64,000 nt of DNA from Blepharisma japonicum (GCA_949751835.1 CATKHK010000042.1:310001-374000), one strand, 5' to 3'; positions 44,978 to 57,566 are shown, counted from the stretch's first letter. Notes: generated by a model not told the origin, from the sequence alone. Numbers and translations: made by a program.

Positions 44978-46147
44978 ATGGAAGGACCGAAAAGGTCGAA
45001 TTGGGCTGATGACAGTGATGAGGAATGGTCTGAAGAGGAGTCAGCTCCAAAAACTGAAGCAGCTTCTCAACAGCCAAAACCCACCACAGAAGCCCCGTCT
45101 CAACCTGTAATATCTTTATCTACTCAGATCGAAAACTCTCAATCTCCATACTATTTCAAACTCTTTAACATTTCTTTTGATTGCAAAAACGAAGGCGAGC
45201 TGTGGAACTTTTTTGGTATCACTGAAGAAGAGCAAGATGAAGTTTACTTAGTGATGAATAAAGATGAGAAAAATCGATTTAAAGGTAGTGCAAGAGTAAA
45301 AACATCAAATAAAGAAATTGCATTGAAAATTGCTGAAAAACATGGAAAGATACTCAGGGGTAGAGATATGAGTATTTATCTGCAAGATGAAAATGGAGAA
45401 GGAGGTCAAGGACGAGGTAGAGGAAGGAGAGGTGATAGAAGAGGAGCAAGAAGAGGATCAGGGAGAGGAAGATATCCACAATCTCAAAGGAACCGATATG
45501 ATCACGAAACCTATGAGCAAAAAAAAGAAGAAAAGCCTAAAGAAAGGCCAAAAATTATCAATTCAAGCAAAATTGTGATAGCAGCCAGTGGAGATCAACC
45601 CCAAAAAGTGGAAGAAGAAAAATTACCTCCACCTCCACCTCCACCAAAGCCAAAATCAAATCCATTTGGAAATGCAAAACCTATTGATACCTTATCAAAA
45701 GAACTAGAATTTGAGAAGAAAATGCAATTGGAAACAGAAGAAAAGAAAAAAGAAGTAGAATCTGGACAAGAGGAGACTGAAAAAAAGCAAGAAAATGGGC
45801 AAGTTGAAAAAGAAAAACCTGTAGAACCTGAAGTAAAAGCAGAAGCAAAAGAAATTGTGAAAGAAGTTCAAGAAAGACCTCAAAGATATACTAAAAAGCA
45901 GCCAAGAAAAGAATATGAACCTACCAAAATCGATGAAAAAGCAGAAGACGCAGCCAAAGTTAAAAAGACAAGAGCTTGGGGAAATGATGAAGAAAGCAAA
46001 AAGATCCTAGCAAGTGCACCACCACCAGCTGAAGTCAAAGTAAAAACTGAGCCCACATACCCTCAAGCAAGATATGAAAAATCAGGAGGAAAACAAGGAA
46101 AATATAGAGTCAAACAGCCAAAGGTACAGGAGAATGCTAACGAATAA
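44978..46147 (+). CDS. RRM and RGG-box RNA-binding protein (eIF4B/eIF4H-like), 389 aa
   Basis: ATG 44978 opens MEGPKRSNWADDSDEEWSEE; the NWADDSDEEW motif resembles the N-terminus of eIF4B-type factors. Residues about 60-130 form an RRM-like fold (YYFKLFNISFDCKNEGELWN, GSARVKTSNKEIALKIAEKH) ending at GRDMSIYLQDE. An RGG/RG box follows (about 137-170, GRGRGRRGDRRGARRGSGRG), then a proline patch and a long charged, disordered tail with EK-rich stretches and WGNDEES near residue 340. A role in translation initiation or mRNA binding is likely but inferred. The upstream TTG at 44963 was not taken as start. TAA 46145. Confidence 0.75.
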   Translation: MEGPKRSNWADDSDEEWSEEESAPKTEAASQQPKPTTEAPSQPVISLSTQIENSQSPYYFKLFNISFDCKNEGELWNFFGITEEEQDEVYLVMNKDEKNRFKGSARVKTSNKEIALKIAEKHGKILRGRDMSIYLQDENGEGGQGRGRGRRGDRRGARRGSGRGRYPQSQRNRYDHETYEQKKEEKPKERPKIINSSKIVIAASGDQPQKVEEEKLPPPPPPPKPKSNPFGNAKPIDTLSKELEFEKKMQLETEEKKKEVESGQEETEKKQENGQVEKEKPVEPEVKAEAKEIVKEVQERPQRYTKKQPRKEYEPTKIDEKAEDAAKVKKTRAWGNDEESKKILASAPPPAEVKVKTEPTYPQARYEKSGGKQGKYRVKQPKVQENANE

Positions 46148-46235
46148 TACCACTTCTTTATTAATTTGCCTTATTCCATTTTAAAACAATGCTATTCGTT
46201 TCTGATATAGCCTAGACTTAAGTTAATTTAAACTC

Positions 46236-46847
46236 TTATTCTTTTATCTTAATTTCTTTCTTCGAGTTGCTTAATCGTTGTATTACATTTGGAGGGAGAG
46301 ACCTGCTGAGCACATCAATATCCATTGTAGAATAATTTATCCACTCTTGATTAGGAACAGCTCGCAATGACTGCTTTCCTCCTTCCATAACGTACATCAA
46401 TTTAAAGCCGAATTTAGGTTGGTTTACTCTTGTGCTGGCCTCTTGGTAGATTTCCTCGAGTTTATCTCGTAAGGAACGCTCAATACTGGGAGGCACAAGA
46501 GCATCTAAAGTTGTTGATGGGAACTGACGAATAATTTCAATAAATCTATTTAAAACGTGATTCCGAGACTCTTTCATTGACAAAACTTCTTTGAATACTT
46601 GGCAAATAAAGGACTCATCTTGATATGTGAGCTCTATATCAATCATATTTTCTTCATGAATTTCATCTAAATCTGCTTGATTGGAAAAAACTTTCCCTGG
46701 TATAGGCCTTTTGCATATGATTTTGTAGCTTGTTAAATCTCCTATGTTGCAAGAATCCTTAATTACTTGTGTAAACGAATCTCAGTCTAATGATTTTAGT
46801 CGAACTTTTTTTACCTGATCAGTGTTTCTAATTTTTAATACAGGCAT
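46236..46847 (-). CDS. hypothetical protein with possible PB1/ubiquitin-like N-terminus, 203 aa
   Basis: ATG 46847, TAA 46236; a TGA within KSLDWDSF (near 46785) is read as Trp. The N-terminal 55 residues (MPVLKIRNTDQVKKVRLKSL ... FTQVIKDSCNI ... YKIICKRP) alternate strand and helix as in PB1 or ubiquitin-like folds, though no diagnostic OPCA motif is seen. The rest is helical (VFKEVLSMKESRNHVLNRFI). Not otherwise recognised. Confidence 0.6.
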
Positions 46848-47248
46848 TTTGAAATCTACTTATTTTATAATTATATTTTCTTATTTCAGAATTATAAATT
46901 AAACTGAATAAAATAATTATTCTATTTATTAAATTAAATAAACATAATTCAAATAATTGATAAATACATTGGGCCTAATTCTTGCATTTCAATAATATAT
47001 GAAATGGAAAATATCTTATATCTTAAGCTATTTTACTTAACCCTGATACGATTTAAATTAGTAAGGCTTGCTTCTTTCCCACAACTGCAGTGCAAATATT
47101 TTTATTTTAATATAAGATCTTTCAAGCAATAATGAAGAATAATGTAAAATGTAATAATGGATTAAATATATTGGTTTAGATAAATATTGCTAATCAGAAT
47201 GCCATTTATCATAATTTTTTCGATAGTATCAATAATAAATAAAACTTG
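46848..47248. other. intergenic, AT-rich
   Basis: 401 bp between divergent genes. The last about 60 bp before 47249 resemble the leader of the paralogue at 47976 (see findings). Nothing else supported. Confidence 0.45.
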
Positions 47249-47551
47249 ATGAAAATTACTCTGTTGCTTATTCTACTTATTGCCTTTATTTCATTTGGGG
47301 ACCAAAATTATGATGTGGATGAAACAAATCTCAGGCGCATAAAATGCCATCATTATTCTGTGGATTTATATGAAGTGGAATTTAATGAAGATGAATATAT
47401 ACCAATAGATCATGGATGCTGTGCCAAAAATTCTCTACATAAGCCTTCAATAAATAATTTTGCCTTACAGACATCAGCTGGGGCGAATTGTCAGTGTGGT
47501 TGCTCTTGTGAATGTTTTTCGTGTCAATGCTCTTGTAATTGCACTTCTTAA
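47249..47551 (+). CDS. small secreted Cys-rich protein, 100 aa (short paralogue)
   Basis: Signal peptide MKITLLLILLIAFISFG, an acidic central part with CHHYSVDLYEVEF and GCCAKNS, and a terminal cluster CQCGCSCECFSCQCSCNCTS in which nearly every second residue is Cys. Partner of the gene at 47976, which shares the order signal peptide, C(H/R)HxxxDxxEVxxxED, CCxxNS and the CxCxCSCECFSCxCxCxC cluster. The dense CxC pairs look metallothionein-like or heavily disulfide-bonded; the secretion signal favours the second (inference). The start is the ATG at 47249; the TTG one codon upstream was not used. TAA. Confidence 0.75.
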   Translation: MKITLLLILLIAFISFGDQNYDVDETNLRRIKCHHYSVDLYEVEFNEDEYIPIDHGCCAKNSLHKPSINNFALQTSAGANCQCGCSCECFSCQCSCNCTS

Positions 47552-47975
47552 ATTTATAAAGAGATTGAAAAGTATATATAATAAAAATCACGATTTTCAA
47601 ACAAAAACTTAATAGTTTGTATACGATTAATTATTTAATTTTAATTTTTTAAATAATTATATGCTGCTCTCCTAATAAACTAACTCCAACAGAAACAAAT
47701 GCAGCAAATCCTGATTTTCTTAAATGATTGATAATATTATAGTTTGAATAAATTTTTGTTAATTGTAATTCATGGACTCTTTGTACCATTCTAACTCTTT
47801 AACTGTGCAATCAATTTTTGAAGCTAAATATTAGTCATGACCTCCTACCCAGACTTCTAGAATCGATATAAATGTATTAAAGATGAACCTCCATTGGTAT
47901 GAGTCAGTATCAGAACGCCATTTTCTCATAAGATTTTTTGATGGTCTGGAAATTTCATTAATAATTAACAACCTG
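47552..47975. promoter_or_regulatory. intergenic upstream of the NGTGS gene
   Basis: 424 bp, mostly AT-rich. At 47798-47814 lies TTTAACTGTGCAATCAA, found again twice upstream of the giant gene at 57500. The segment about 47905-47975 resembles the DNA just upstream of the short paralogue, including a cagaa(t/c)gccatt core. By position it is the promoter and leader. Confidence 0.4.
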
Positions 47976-48968
47976 ATGAAATTAATAATCCTCCTCATAG
48001 CATTGATAGGAGCTTTTGCTTCTCAAGAATGCAGCAAGTCTGATGAGTGTTCACACGTGAAGTGCCGGCATTTCTATGGAGACTTCTGGGAAGTAGACTG
48101 TGATGAAGAAGATGAAGCTCCCCCTGTAGAGTCGTGCTGTGTTGTAAATTCTACATATGTACCAACTGTAAATCACACATCTTTAAATGTATCAGGGTCT
48201 GGAAATTGTTCCTGCTCTTGTTCTTGCGAGTGCTTTTCGTGTCGCTGTGACTGTCTATGTGTTAACTCCACTGGTGTAGTTACTCCCCCTAATGGAACAA
48301 ATGGAACTGGCTCAAACGGTACTGGCTCAAACGGTACTGGCTCAAATGGAACTGGATCAAATGGAACTGGCTCAAATGGCACTGGCTCAAATGGAACTGG
48401 ATCTAATGGAACAGGTTCTAATGGAACAGGTTCTAACGGCACTGGCTCAAACGGCACTGGCTCAAATGGAACGGGATCTAATGGAACGGGATCCAATGGA
48501 ACAGGTTCTAATGGAACAGGATCTAATGGAACTGGCTCAAATGGAACTGGCTCAAATGGCACTGGCTCTAATGGAACTGGCTCTAATGGAACTGGCTCGA
48601 ATGGAACTGGCTCAAATGGAACTGGCTCAAATGGAACAGGGTCTAATGGAACTGGATCAAATGGAACTGGATCAAATGGAACTGGATCAAACGGAACAGG
48701 GTCTAATGGTACTGGATCTAATGGAACTGGATCTAATGGAACAGGAAACGGATCTAATGTAACAAATACTACTTCAAGACCTCCACCGCCACCTCCTAAC
48801 ACCACAAACTCAACAGGCGGAAATACATCAAAATGCCATCACCATAGAAGACCAAGAGTATGTGATTGGGATTGCGATTGGGAAGATGACTGTGAAGATG
48901 AATGCGGAGGATGGATTGTTGAAGGGGTAGATAGAGATATTGAAGATATCGAATATGATCTCCCTTAG
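47976..48968 (+). CDS. secreted Cys-rich protein with 30 NGTGS repeats, 330 aa
   Basis: ATG 47976 starts a signal peptide (MKLIILLIALIGAFASQ) that lines up with the short paralogue; an in-frame ATG 31 codons upstream (47883) would bury it, so it was not chosen. Order: Cys/acid-rich head (CRHFYGDFWEVDCDEEDE, ESCCVVNS), the cluster CSCSCSCECFSCRCDCLC, 30 tandem NGTGS units (each an N-x-T glycosylation sequon), a proline patch (RPPPPPP), then an acid and Cys tail (CDWDCDWEDDCEDECGG) ending DIEDIEYDLP. The repeat should form a long, heavily N-glycosylated stalk, as in mucin-like coats or secretory-granule proteins (inference). TAA 48966. Confidence 0.85.
   Translation: MKLIILLIALIGAFASQECSKSDECSHVKCRHFYGDFWEVDCDEEDEAPPVESCCVVNSTYVPTVNHTSLNVSGSGNCSCSCSCECFSCRCDCLCVNSTGVVTPPNGTNGTGSNGTGSNGTGSNGTGSNGTGSNGTGSNGTGSNGTGSNGTGSNGTGSNGTGSNGTGSNGTGSNGTGSNGTGSNGTGSNGTGSNGTGSNGTGSNGTGSNGTGSNGTGSNGTGSNGTGSNGTGSNGTGSNGTGSNGTGSNGTGSNGTGNGSNVTNTTSRPPPPPPNTTNSTGGNTSKCHHHRRPRVCDWDCDWEDDCEDECGGWIVEGVDRDIEDIEYDLP
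48300..48749 (+). repeat. 30 tandem copies of a 15-bp unit (AATGGAACTGGCTCA type)
   Basis: Period exactly 15 bp for 450 bp. Units vary almost only at third codon positions (GGA/GGC/GGT, ACT/ACA/ACC/ACG, TCA/TCT/TCG/TCC), while the peptide NGTGS is kept in all but the last unit (NGTGN). Silent variation with a fixed peptide indicates selection on the protein. Confidence 0.97.
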
Positions 48969-49145
48969 CTGTATAACCTAAAATAATATATTTTAGCAAA
49001 GCTCTCTTGATAAATAAAAAATTTTAATTTGTAGACTAAAAGTTTCAAGAAGACCAGGAGGATCTAATTAGTATTCTTGAATAAAATGCTTTAATTCCTG
49101 ATTTATTTTATAAAATTGTATAATTAATTTAAATTTTACTTTTCG

Positions 49146-52100
49146 TTAAAATTTTCCTGCTTCAGGTAAAATTTTATTTTCATGGATTCCTTTGTTTGGC
49201 TTTTTGCAGCAATTTAATCTTCTTATTAAAACTCCCACAATTGGACTTAGTTCATTATATTTAAACCATTTATAGCACCATAAGCATAATGGTTTTACAA
49301 AAGCCTCTGACAAAATAGCAAAAAACAAATTTATAAAAATTTCCTTTGTCAGAATTGCTTGCCCATATAAATCCAACTTACTTGCTGCCATACAGCCAGT
49401 AATAAAAAGTATTATCATTACCATTCAGCTTATTCCATAGAAAATCCTTGAAGTTGCATTTTTGTAGACTTTTTTTGCTAAAAATTCTTCTTTTAAATAG
49501 TTGCTTGGCAAAAAGATCGCTATAATAGAAACAATTAGACCAACTGCAAAGGACAAAGTATAGAGGATAACATGCAGTTTCGATATTCCATAATACAACT
49601 CTTGATTATCAAAATGATAATCAGAGCCAAAAAGCAATATAGTAAGCCACATATTTATAAAAAGACTGACCATTAGTAAGGTAAGTCTCCCTTTTCGAGA
49701 AAAGTTTAAGTTTGTGAACCCAATCAAACCTAGCACTAAGTTATCCTTAAGAAAATAATAAGTAAAGGAATGCTCTGGTTCAAAATTGCTGTGGATGTTA
49801 TGCTGAAGATAAGACACAAATATAAAATACCAGTTTGATTTATACTGAGAATTTAGTTGAATTTCGTATGGTATAAGATTTTCAACTCGACTTTCATTAT
49901 ACTGGATTTTATCTTGAGTTTTAATCGTATCTTCACATGGATTGTCAAATTCATTTTCTAGACCTTCAAATTCTAAATGAACAGGGCCTGTTATGTCTTT
50001 TTTGTCTTCTTTCTTTTCAAGCTCTTCAAGTGGGTATATCATAGTTTTCGGCTTTTGCAAATATTCCAACAACTTTTCAACTAGTTCTTCAGTGAAATCA
50101 ATTACAATTTCTAGGTTTCTTGCTTTATTTTTAATAATTTCGTTTAAAAATATTTTGTCTTGATCTTTTATTTTGAATATTTTCATTATAAAATAGTAAA
50201 TTTTCCTCATATATCCTTTTTTAGCAATAAGCCGATTTTTTATTCTCTGAAAATTTGGATCAATGTCCATGCTCTTAATGTGATTAATAATTTCTGACAA
50301 ATCCCTTTCAATGAAACTATCATTAGCCTGCTTCATTATTCTTTTTTTCGTCAACAAATAAGGCAAAATTTTTTTTTCTTTCGGATCAGACAGATGCTCG
50401 ATTATGTCTTTATAAATTGTCAATTTAGCATCTTCAAAGCATTTATCTATATTTTCCCTGGTTTGGTAGAAATTTACTTGCTCTTTTATCGAATCTTTAA
50501 TTTTGGCTATAATTGCTTTTACTTTTCTTTTTAAAAGCTTGTGGGTAAATTTATCAATTCTAATTAAATCTCTCAGTAATACTAAATAAATTATCGTCAA
50601 CAAGAAAAAAACTGCAAAAGTGATCCATGAAAATCCTTCATATACGTCAAGCTCGATTTTTCCATAAATGCTTTTAATTACTGGGTAAACATCAGGAGAA
50701 GGAATCAATGAAATAAGATTTAAAAATTCGCACTCACATGTGTATGAATGGTCTGGGTTTATCTTTGTTTTGCATTTGGATGCACTGAAGAGATCAGAGC
50801 TTTGGTCTAATATTTGGCAAGAATAATCCCCACCTGCGTTAAGAAGTGAAGGTGAAATAGCAAGAACTATGTTTGATGCATTTACTTGTTCGTTATTTCG
50901 ACTATTAAGATTACTTATCGTTTTGGTGATGTTTGGTTTTATAAAAGCAGAACTAATGGTGGATGGATATTTATAGTCTTGATTGATTTTAAAATCTGAG
51001 GACTCTACACGTCAATTATCCTTATTAAAAGAACAAGACCCAAGAGTTGCAGAATAAGCTGAAGAGTTTAAAATTAAGTTGCTTGTTATGTTCCCTATTG
51101 AGTTAGTTGAAATTAATGACTGATGATAAATTGTGTTGTCATTATCTTGAGATGTATCGACATAAAAATTAGCTTTAAGTCCAACTTTATCAAGATCCAC
51201 AGTCTCATTTAATGTTTTCTTATCCTTGGAAACAATTGTTGAATTATAAAATTCTCCATTGTAGCTAATAGGGTGTTCGTTAGGATTAGTAGCGATTTGA
51301 TACTTGGTAGATGCTTCGTGAAATGATTTATCAAATTTTTCAAAAACAGTTAGTTGGCTTGTATTATTATTTTCCATGTTATTTAGCTGGTAAGCTCGTG
51401 ATGAGAGTAAATCAATTTGTTTCAAAAACACTGAATAAGTCCCAAAGTCGAGTTTTGGTGTCTGATTAAGCACATTTGCTAGAGTTCAGCTTATATTTGC
51501 TATCAAGTTCTCATCATATATTTTTGACTGATTTAAGAATACACTGACAATATCAACTGAAGCGCTTACATCGCTTAAACTTATATTTTTGCTGGATGTC
51601 CATAAATTTAAAGCATCAACCAAAATATTTATAACACTTTGAGTATAGTCATCGTCCATATAATTTTCAAATGTATGTTTAGAAATCGCAACAATTTTTG
51701 AAACATACATGGTTTGATCCATATTTAACCCAGCTGTCATAAGTTGATCTGCTTCGTTTTTTGAATCTTTTTTAACTGGTTTTACTTCTATTGGGAATGT
51801 TACATTCCTAAATGTGCCTAAGCTATCATAAATTCTTCCAATTAGTAATATATTCCCAACACCCCCTATACAAATGGCAAAAACATTGTTAAACGTTTTA
51901 GGAGTAATTGCAATGGTTTCTTTATCATTTTGCTGGAAAATTTGATAAGAGAGTGGCATATTTTGCTCAGGATCAACTCATCCAGAAAATATAGCTAAAA
52001 ATGCTGTATCCAAAGAATAGCCAGATGCTGGAGTGATTAAAAATTTTCCCCCTTGAGGGGGGCTGTTTACAGGTCTTCTTGTAACCACTTCAGTAGTTGC

Positions 52101-55100
52101 ATTTGTTATATTGTTTCTTGCTATTATTTTGAATTCATAGGTAAGCCCAGGAATTAAAGTAAACGCATCTATTGTATATGAAGATTGGTTTTTAGGAGTA
52201 GATATAACAATCTCCGGATTATTATCAGCTTTTACTCAATTTATTATTAAATCTGTTTGGTCAGGAATATTTGCCATAAATCTAGTAGGTGCTGAGTAAT
52301 CAAAATATTCTCAGTAATAAGGAACATATACTTCAGGAACTTTGCTTCTCGATACATTGAAATAGCAAGGGATACTTTTATAAATTTTTGAAGATAAAGT
52401 TACATTCACTGTAAAACCACATCAATAGTTTTCATTTTTTATCCCAAGAAATGAAAAATCTCCATTCCTGCTACCATTAATTAAAGAACCATAAGGGCAA
52501 TCGATTTCTGATAAATCAATATGATATTTCCTATCTTTATAGCCATCACTATAAATAAGATCAACATAAAATGAGATTTGAGCAGCCCAATAAATAGACG
52601 AATTTACTCCTATTATTGATAGCACAGGAATATCTGGTGCTGGAACTATATAAATAGTTTCATTATCAGAGGCAAAATCTGCATTAATTGGGGTAGCAGT
52701 AGCAGAAATTGTGTAATTTACTTCATCATAAAAAACAGTGGAAAATTCTTTTTGTCTACTTATTGTAGTAATCTGTGTTTTATCATTTTCTGGCCAATAA
52801 GTCCAGTCAATATCAAACGTAGTATTACTTTGAGTTGCTGAATTTCAATAAACATCAGCAGAAAATGTTGTATATTTATGCGTGGTTATTGCATCATAAT
52901 AATTTATTACCACAATTAAAGGAACTTGCTCAAGCTTTATATTTTTTTGTGTTATTTCAGTATGTCATAAATCATTGATTTCTAATTTTACTTTTATTTC
53001 ACTTTCATTCCCACAACCTCTGGCTATGGTCTGAGTAACAGGATCTTTTGAAAGAAATATGCCATTAATATATCATTTGTAATTTAGAACTCCTAAGCCA
53101 GAGGATAGTGATGCATCAAGGGTAAAACTGCAGCCACAACAAATTCTTGATACAGAACTTATGATAGGAATAGGATGGGAGGGATTAAAATTTTTAATCT
53201 CTAAGTTGATATACTTTAAGTTTGTTTTCTTTGGCCGAGGTCTTTGTGAAAACACATTATTCTTAAATACTAGGAAATGTGAGGCAGCTACCCACTGGTC
53301 CATAATTATTATTAAGGTTGATTCATTTTGTATGTAGCATTGTATAGATTTCCCACCCATTTCTGAGATTGTGGTATCTGATAGTATTGAATAGCAAGAA
53401 TAAGTATTGTTATAATATAGATTTGGATTAAAAATAATACCTCCTTGAAGGTTTATTAAGACTCTACCAAACTGTTCATAAGATTGCTGTATAAAATTTT
53501 CATTATCCATGATAAATGATGAAAACTCATCATATTTTGGATTTATGGAAATATTTAACGGTATTCTTCCAATTTCAATAGAGAAATAAGGGGGATTATT
53601 TATTATATCGAATTCCGGATTGATGACAATTTTAAAATTTGAATATTCGTCTGTATTAAACCTAATCTCATCATTTATTGATTTTAATGATACACTTGGA
53701 CATGAATGATTCATATTTATTATAAACTCATCAGAAATCTGTCCTACAATAAATTCCTGCTCCGGAATTTCTAATTCCAAACATACTATGGCATAATCTT
53801 GACTCATCGGAATTAAATCATAATAATTTCAACATTTTCTGCATTCTTTGTCGCATTTTATGCAAAATTCACAGCTTGGACCAGAGCAAGTGCTGCTGCA
53901 TTTATTTTCACCAGGATTTGAGTACTGATTTACTAAACAATGCGAGCAAGTTTTCCCATCAAGATTAGAATAAAAATTCCTGCCACAATCCTTGCATGTA
54001 CCACCATCAATAAATTGTTTATCATCTAAGCATTTTAAGCAATGCGATTTAGAAGTGCAGATCCCGCATGACACATCACAAAGATTAGCACAGTCATTAG
54101 TCCCTAATGTAGAATAAAAGCCCTCAGGGCAAGGAATGCAATTGAAGCAAGGATCACATGTAAAAGTAGTGGAATTTGGCAAAGTGCCTAAAGGACATTC
54201 TATTAGGCAGGTGCCATTATCAGGGTGCAAATATGTTTGGACTCAGACATTAGGATATGTTGTAATTTGTGTGCATGACGTGCAAAAGCTACTGTTTTTG
54301 CAGGTTAAGCATGGATTAATACACTCATAGCATTTTCCATTATCAATCCATTGACTATCTAGACACTTTTGGCTGCAGACATTATTATAGGCTATGGGGT
54401 AAAGACTTGGGCATAGAGTGCATACTCTGGCAGAAGAGTTTGAAACGTGACTTGACGGGCATGAAACTACGCATGAGAAATTTAATAAATAATATCCTTC
54501 ATAGCATGATGTGCAATTCGTTGATGCATATTCACATGTTGAGCAGTTAGATGAGCAAATGAACGATGAAGTTATAGTTATTGACTGATCAATCAGATAG
54601 GTTCCTGGTGTTGATGACTTCAAAATTCATGGAGATGTTATAATCATTTGTGACGGGTTTACAATATTTGTAATATCAAATGAGATTTTTGTTGAAGAGT
54701 TGTAGCTAGAATCAAATCCATTGCTAGCTGTAAGCTGATGTGAGGAAATACTGCAGTTAAATTTTGGTCCTAAAGTGATTGGAATGCATGCAACTTTTCC
54801 AAGAGAGAATTCAGGAGGAATATTTATTGTAAGAGAAGATCCAGAAGGATGCATATTTATAGGAAAATAAGAAATAGTATAATTAGTCTTAATTCCTATT
54901 TCTTTATTAGCAGCAGTAATATTGATGTTTTCAATTTTTGCTGGAATTGTTCTAATCCGAGTACCTGAAAATTCTATTGCATAACCATCAGCCGTTGTTG
55001 TTACTATAGAAAAATAGCAACCCTCAGTTGTGATTGGATTTTTTAAGTTTAAAATTGAGAATGAAAGTTCAGTTTTACTTGGTAATGCATCATTTGATAA

Positions 55101-57500
55101 TACTAGTGTAGCCACAAGGACAGAGCTTAAAGGCGGGCAAGAAATAGAAATAATGTTACTAGATTTAGCAACACATATTGTCTGGGAGAGGAATATTGCT
55201 TGGCATAAATCTACTGGTTGAATCTCGATTTTAAATCCTGTAGGTATTGGATTAGAAGTAGTCATTGATATAGTATAATTTGCTATAGCTCCATTAGTAT
55301 TATCATTCATAGTCATTGAAAGAAAGTATAATGAATTTATGCTCGTCATTGTCACAGTGTTTGATCCAGTTGATATAAAATCAATAATATTTCCATATGG
55401 ATCATAAATTGCTGCTGTAAAAGGGCCAGATTTTTTTGTTGAGAAAGGGTTTATTACACCATTAATATAAAATGTAAAAGTTCCAGGAGCTTTTGATAAT
55501 AAAAATCAGTTTGCGATCAAAAGTTGGTTATTTACATAATTGCATATATTACTGTTTATATAGAGGCCAAAAATAGCATGGCAAGTATTAATGTTCGCAG
55601 ATACTGATATGTTAGCTGGAAATGATATTGAAATCTGAGATAATGCATGAATTGCATAAGATGTGGAAACAGTAAAAACATAAGAAGTAGAATATCCAGT
55701 TGTAAGTGCCCAAGGAATTACATTTAAAATATTTGAATTGTATGTAGCAGTAAAAACTATATTAGAAGCTGTAGAATCAATCATATAAGCCAATGTATTA
55801 TCAGTATATGTTGTTATATTGAACGAGCCAGTAGTGGTATTTGTATCAGGGTTTATAACTTGATCGATTCCAAATCATATCTGTCCCTGGTAATCACTTT
55901 GAAATCCATCAAAAATATAAAGGATATTATTCTGCACAAGACATTTTGCATTACTATCAAGTCCAAATAAATTATATAGGCAAATTGTACTTGCTCTTGA
56001 AGTGGTTTTAATTTGGGGAGGAAAAGTTACAACTATTGAGCAGCCAGCTGGAACTTTATTAATTGAGAATTGAAAATAATAAGTAGCAGTTGCTTTAACT
56101 GTATAGTTTGTTGAAATGATGTATGGATTAATATCTCATATGCTGATACTTGAAGGGCTGACTTTGATTACTCCACCAGTTCCTTCTGCAATGACATCTA
56201 AATTTGATGTCAAATGTCTTATAGTAAATGGCCCTGTAGGCTTTGTTGAGTTAGGAGTAAAAAGATAATAAAGTCCGATATAAAGTAGTGAAGGGCTAGA
56301 ATAGGAAGTAAAACCTTTTGTAGCTCTCATTATATTCGAGTTAACTCTAATTAAGTTTGGCCATACAGAAAACCCTGACATACTGCCAGGAGATAAAATA
56401 GAACCATAAGAGGTTTCAGGAGGAACTGTATATTCGATAATATCATCTTTTGCAAAAGGAATATTTGGGCTAAATTGCATATAAAGATATGAATGTATTT
56501 GCGTTTTTGGGTTATTCAATCCTATAGCTGAGTTATCAATTTTAATAATGTTTGGCTTTGAAACAGAGACAGAAATGAGGTTTGTGCTAGATTCGTAGAT
56601 TCAGGAGCTGGCTGATTTTAAATAAAAATGAAATCCAGTAAGTGCATCGTTTCTTGGAGGGTTATGGCATTGTGTAACATTAAAAGTTACAATTCCTTGC
56701 ATTGAGAATGATGGAAACCCATTTTTAACACTTAATGTTCGATTTTGACTGCTTCAGCTGCAGGTAATTGCAGAGTTAATATTAATGACTCCAACACATA
56801 AAGGGTTTGTGGTTGTTATGATTTCTTTGATATCAGATCCACTAGCATTAAGGTAACCATTTCATGAAGGAAAATCAATAAAAATTGTTGATCCAGCAAT
56901 AGATTCAAAAAGAGGCTGATAAGAGAAAGTCCAAGTCGTAATATCACCAATTGTAATCGAATCAGTTGTAATTGAAGCTGATGTCATAGAAGCTGCTGTA
57001 GCCTGGATTGTTAAATTTAAATCTTGAGAATCAGATTGATCAATTAGGCTTCTGCTGCTTGTTAGTGTTTTTAATATTATTGCTGATGTGATTTCTGTTG
57101 TTTTAGGATTATTTATTTGAGAAAATCCAATTGAAAATACTGCATTTGATCCAGCCATAGCGATTCCATATCCAAAAAAATTATATATTGATACTGAACG
57201 AGTGCTAAAATCTGATTCGCAAAAAGCGGTTGGAGGTATCAAGTTATCTGATCTAGAAAGAGAACATAAGTAATTTGATGAACTACTAAATAAAACAGAA
57301 TTATCTGGGAAAATTACAGTAATTATAGCATCAATAGGGGTAGATGAAAAAAGTGAAAACTTTATCTTATAGTTTGCAGTAGATCTGATTTGAGATGGAG
57401 AAAAGGAAATAGGAGATAAAGTGGTTATAAGCCCACCTAAATAAGTTTCACCTTGAGCCAAGTAGTTTACCAATAAGGTTAATGTTAAAAAATTTATCAT
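49146..57500 (-). CDS. polycystin-1-like giant membrane protein (REJ-like, GPS-like, about 5 TM), 2784 aa
   Basis: One frame from ATG 57500 (signal peptide MINFLTLTLLVNYLAQG) to TAA 49146, broken only by TGA read as Trp. Residues about 20-955: repeated beta-sandwich modules of about 130-150 residues (SLxxFxxxFPxxI type). About 960-1225: furin-like Cys-rich repeats (CEYASTNCTSCYEGYYLL, CSHCLVNQYSNPGENKC). About 1225-2240: REJ-like region. About 2240-2265: GPS-like CKTKINP...CECEFLNLISLI. Then a first membrane helix (WITFAVFFLLTIIYLVLL), a cytosolic loop of about 240 residues, and about four more helices; GRLTLLMVSLFINMWLTIL resembles the polycystin-1 helix after PLAT. PLAT and the TRP-like channel module are not seen. 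The last Cys of the GPS is followed by EFLN where the family has HL(T/S), so autocleavage is doubtful. Role unknown; surface sensing or adhesion is inference. Confidence 0.88.
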
Positions 57501-57566
57501 TTTATAATAAGAACTTAAATTGGTGTTTCATAAATTAACCATACCGTATGTTTGAAGTTTTCTTTT

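Noticed and set aside
47883-47975. Upstream ATG as the start of the NGTGS protein
   Set aside because: It would place 31 residues ahead of a clear signal peptide, and this stretch aligns with non-coding leader DNA of the short paralogue.
48173-48805. Antisense 210-aa frame with DPVPFEPVPL repeats, and a 156-aa shifted frame with MELAQ repeats
   Set aside because: They arise from the 15-bp periodicity, which keeps all frames open; no signal peptide or flanking support, and silent variation favours the NGTGS frame.
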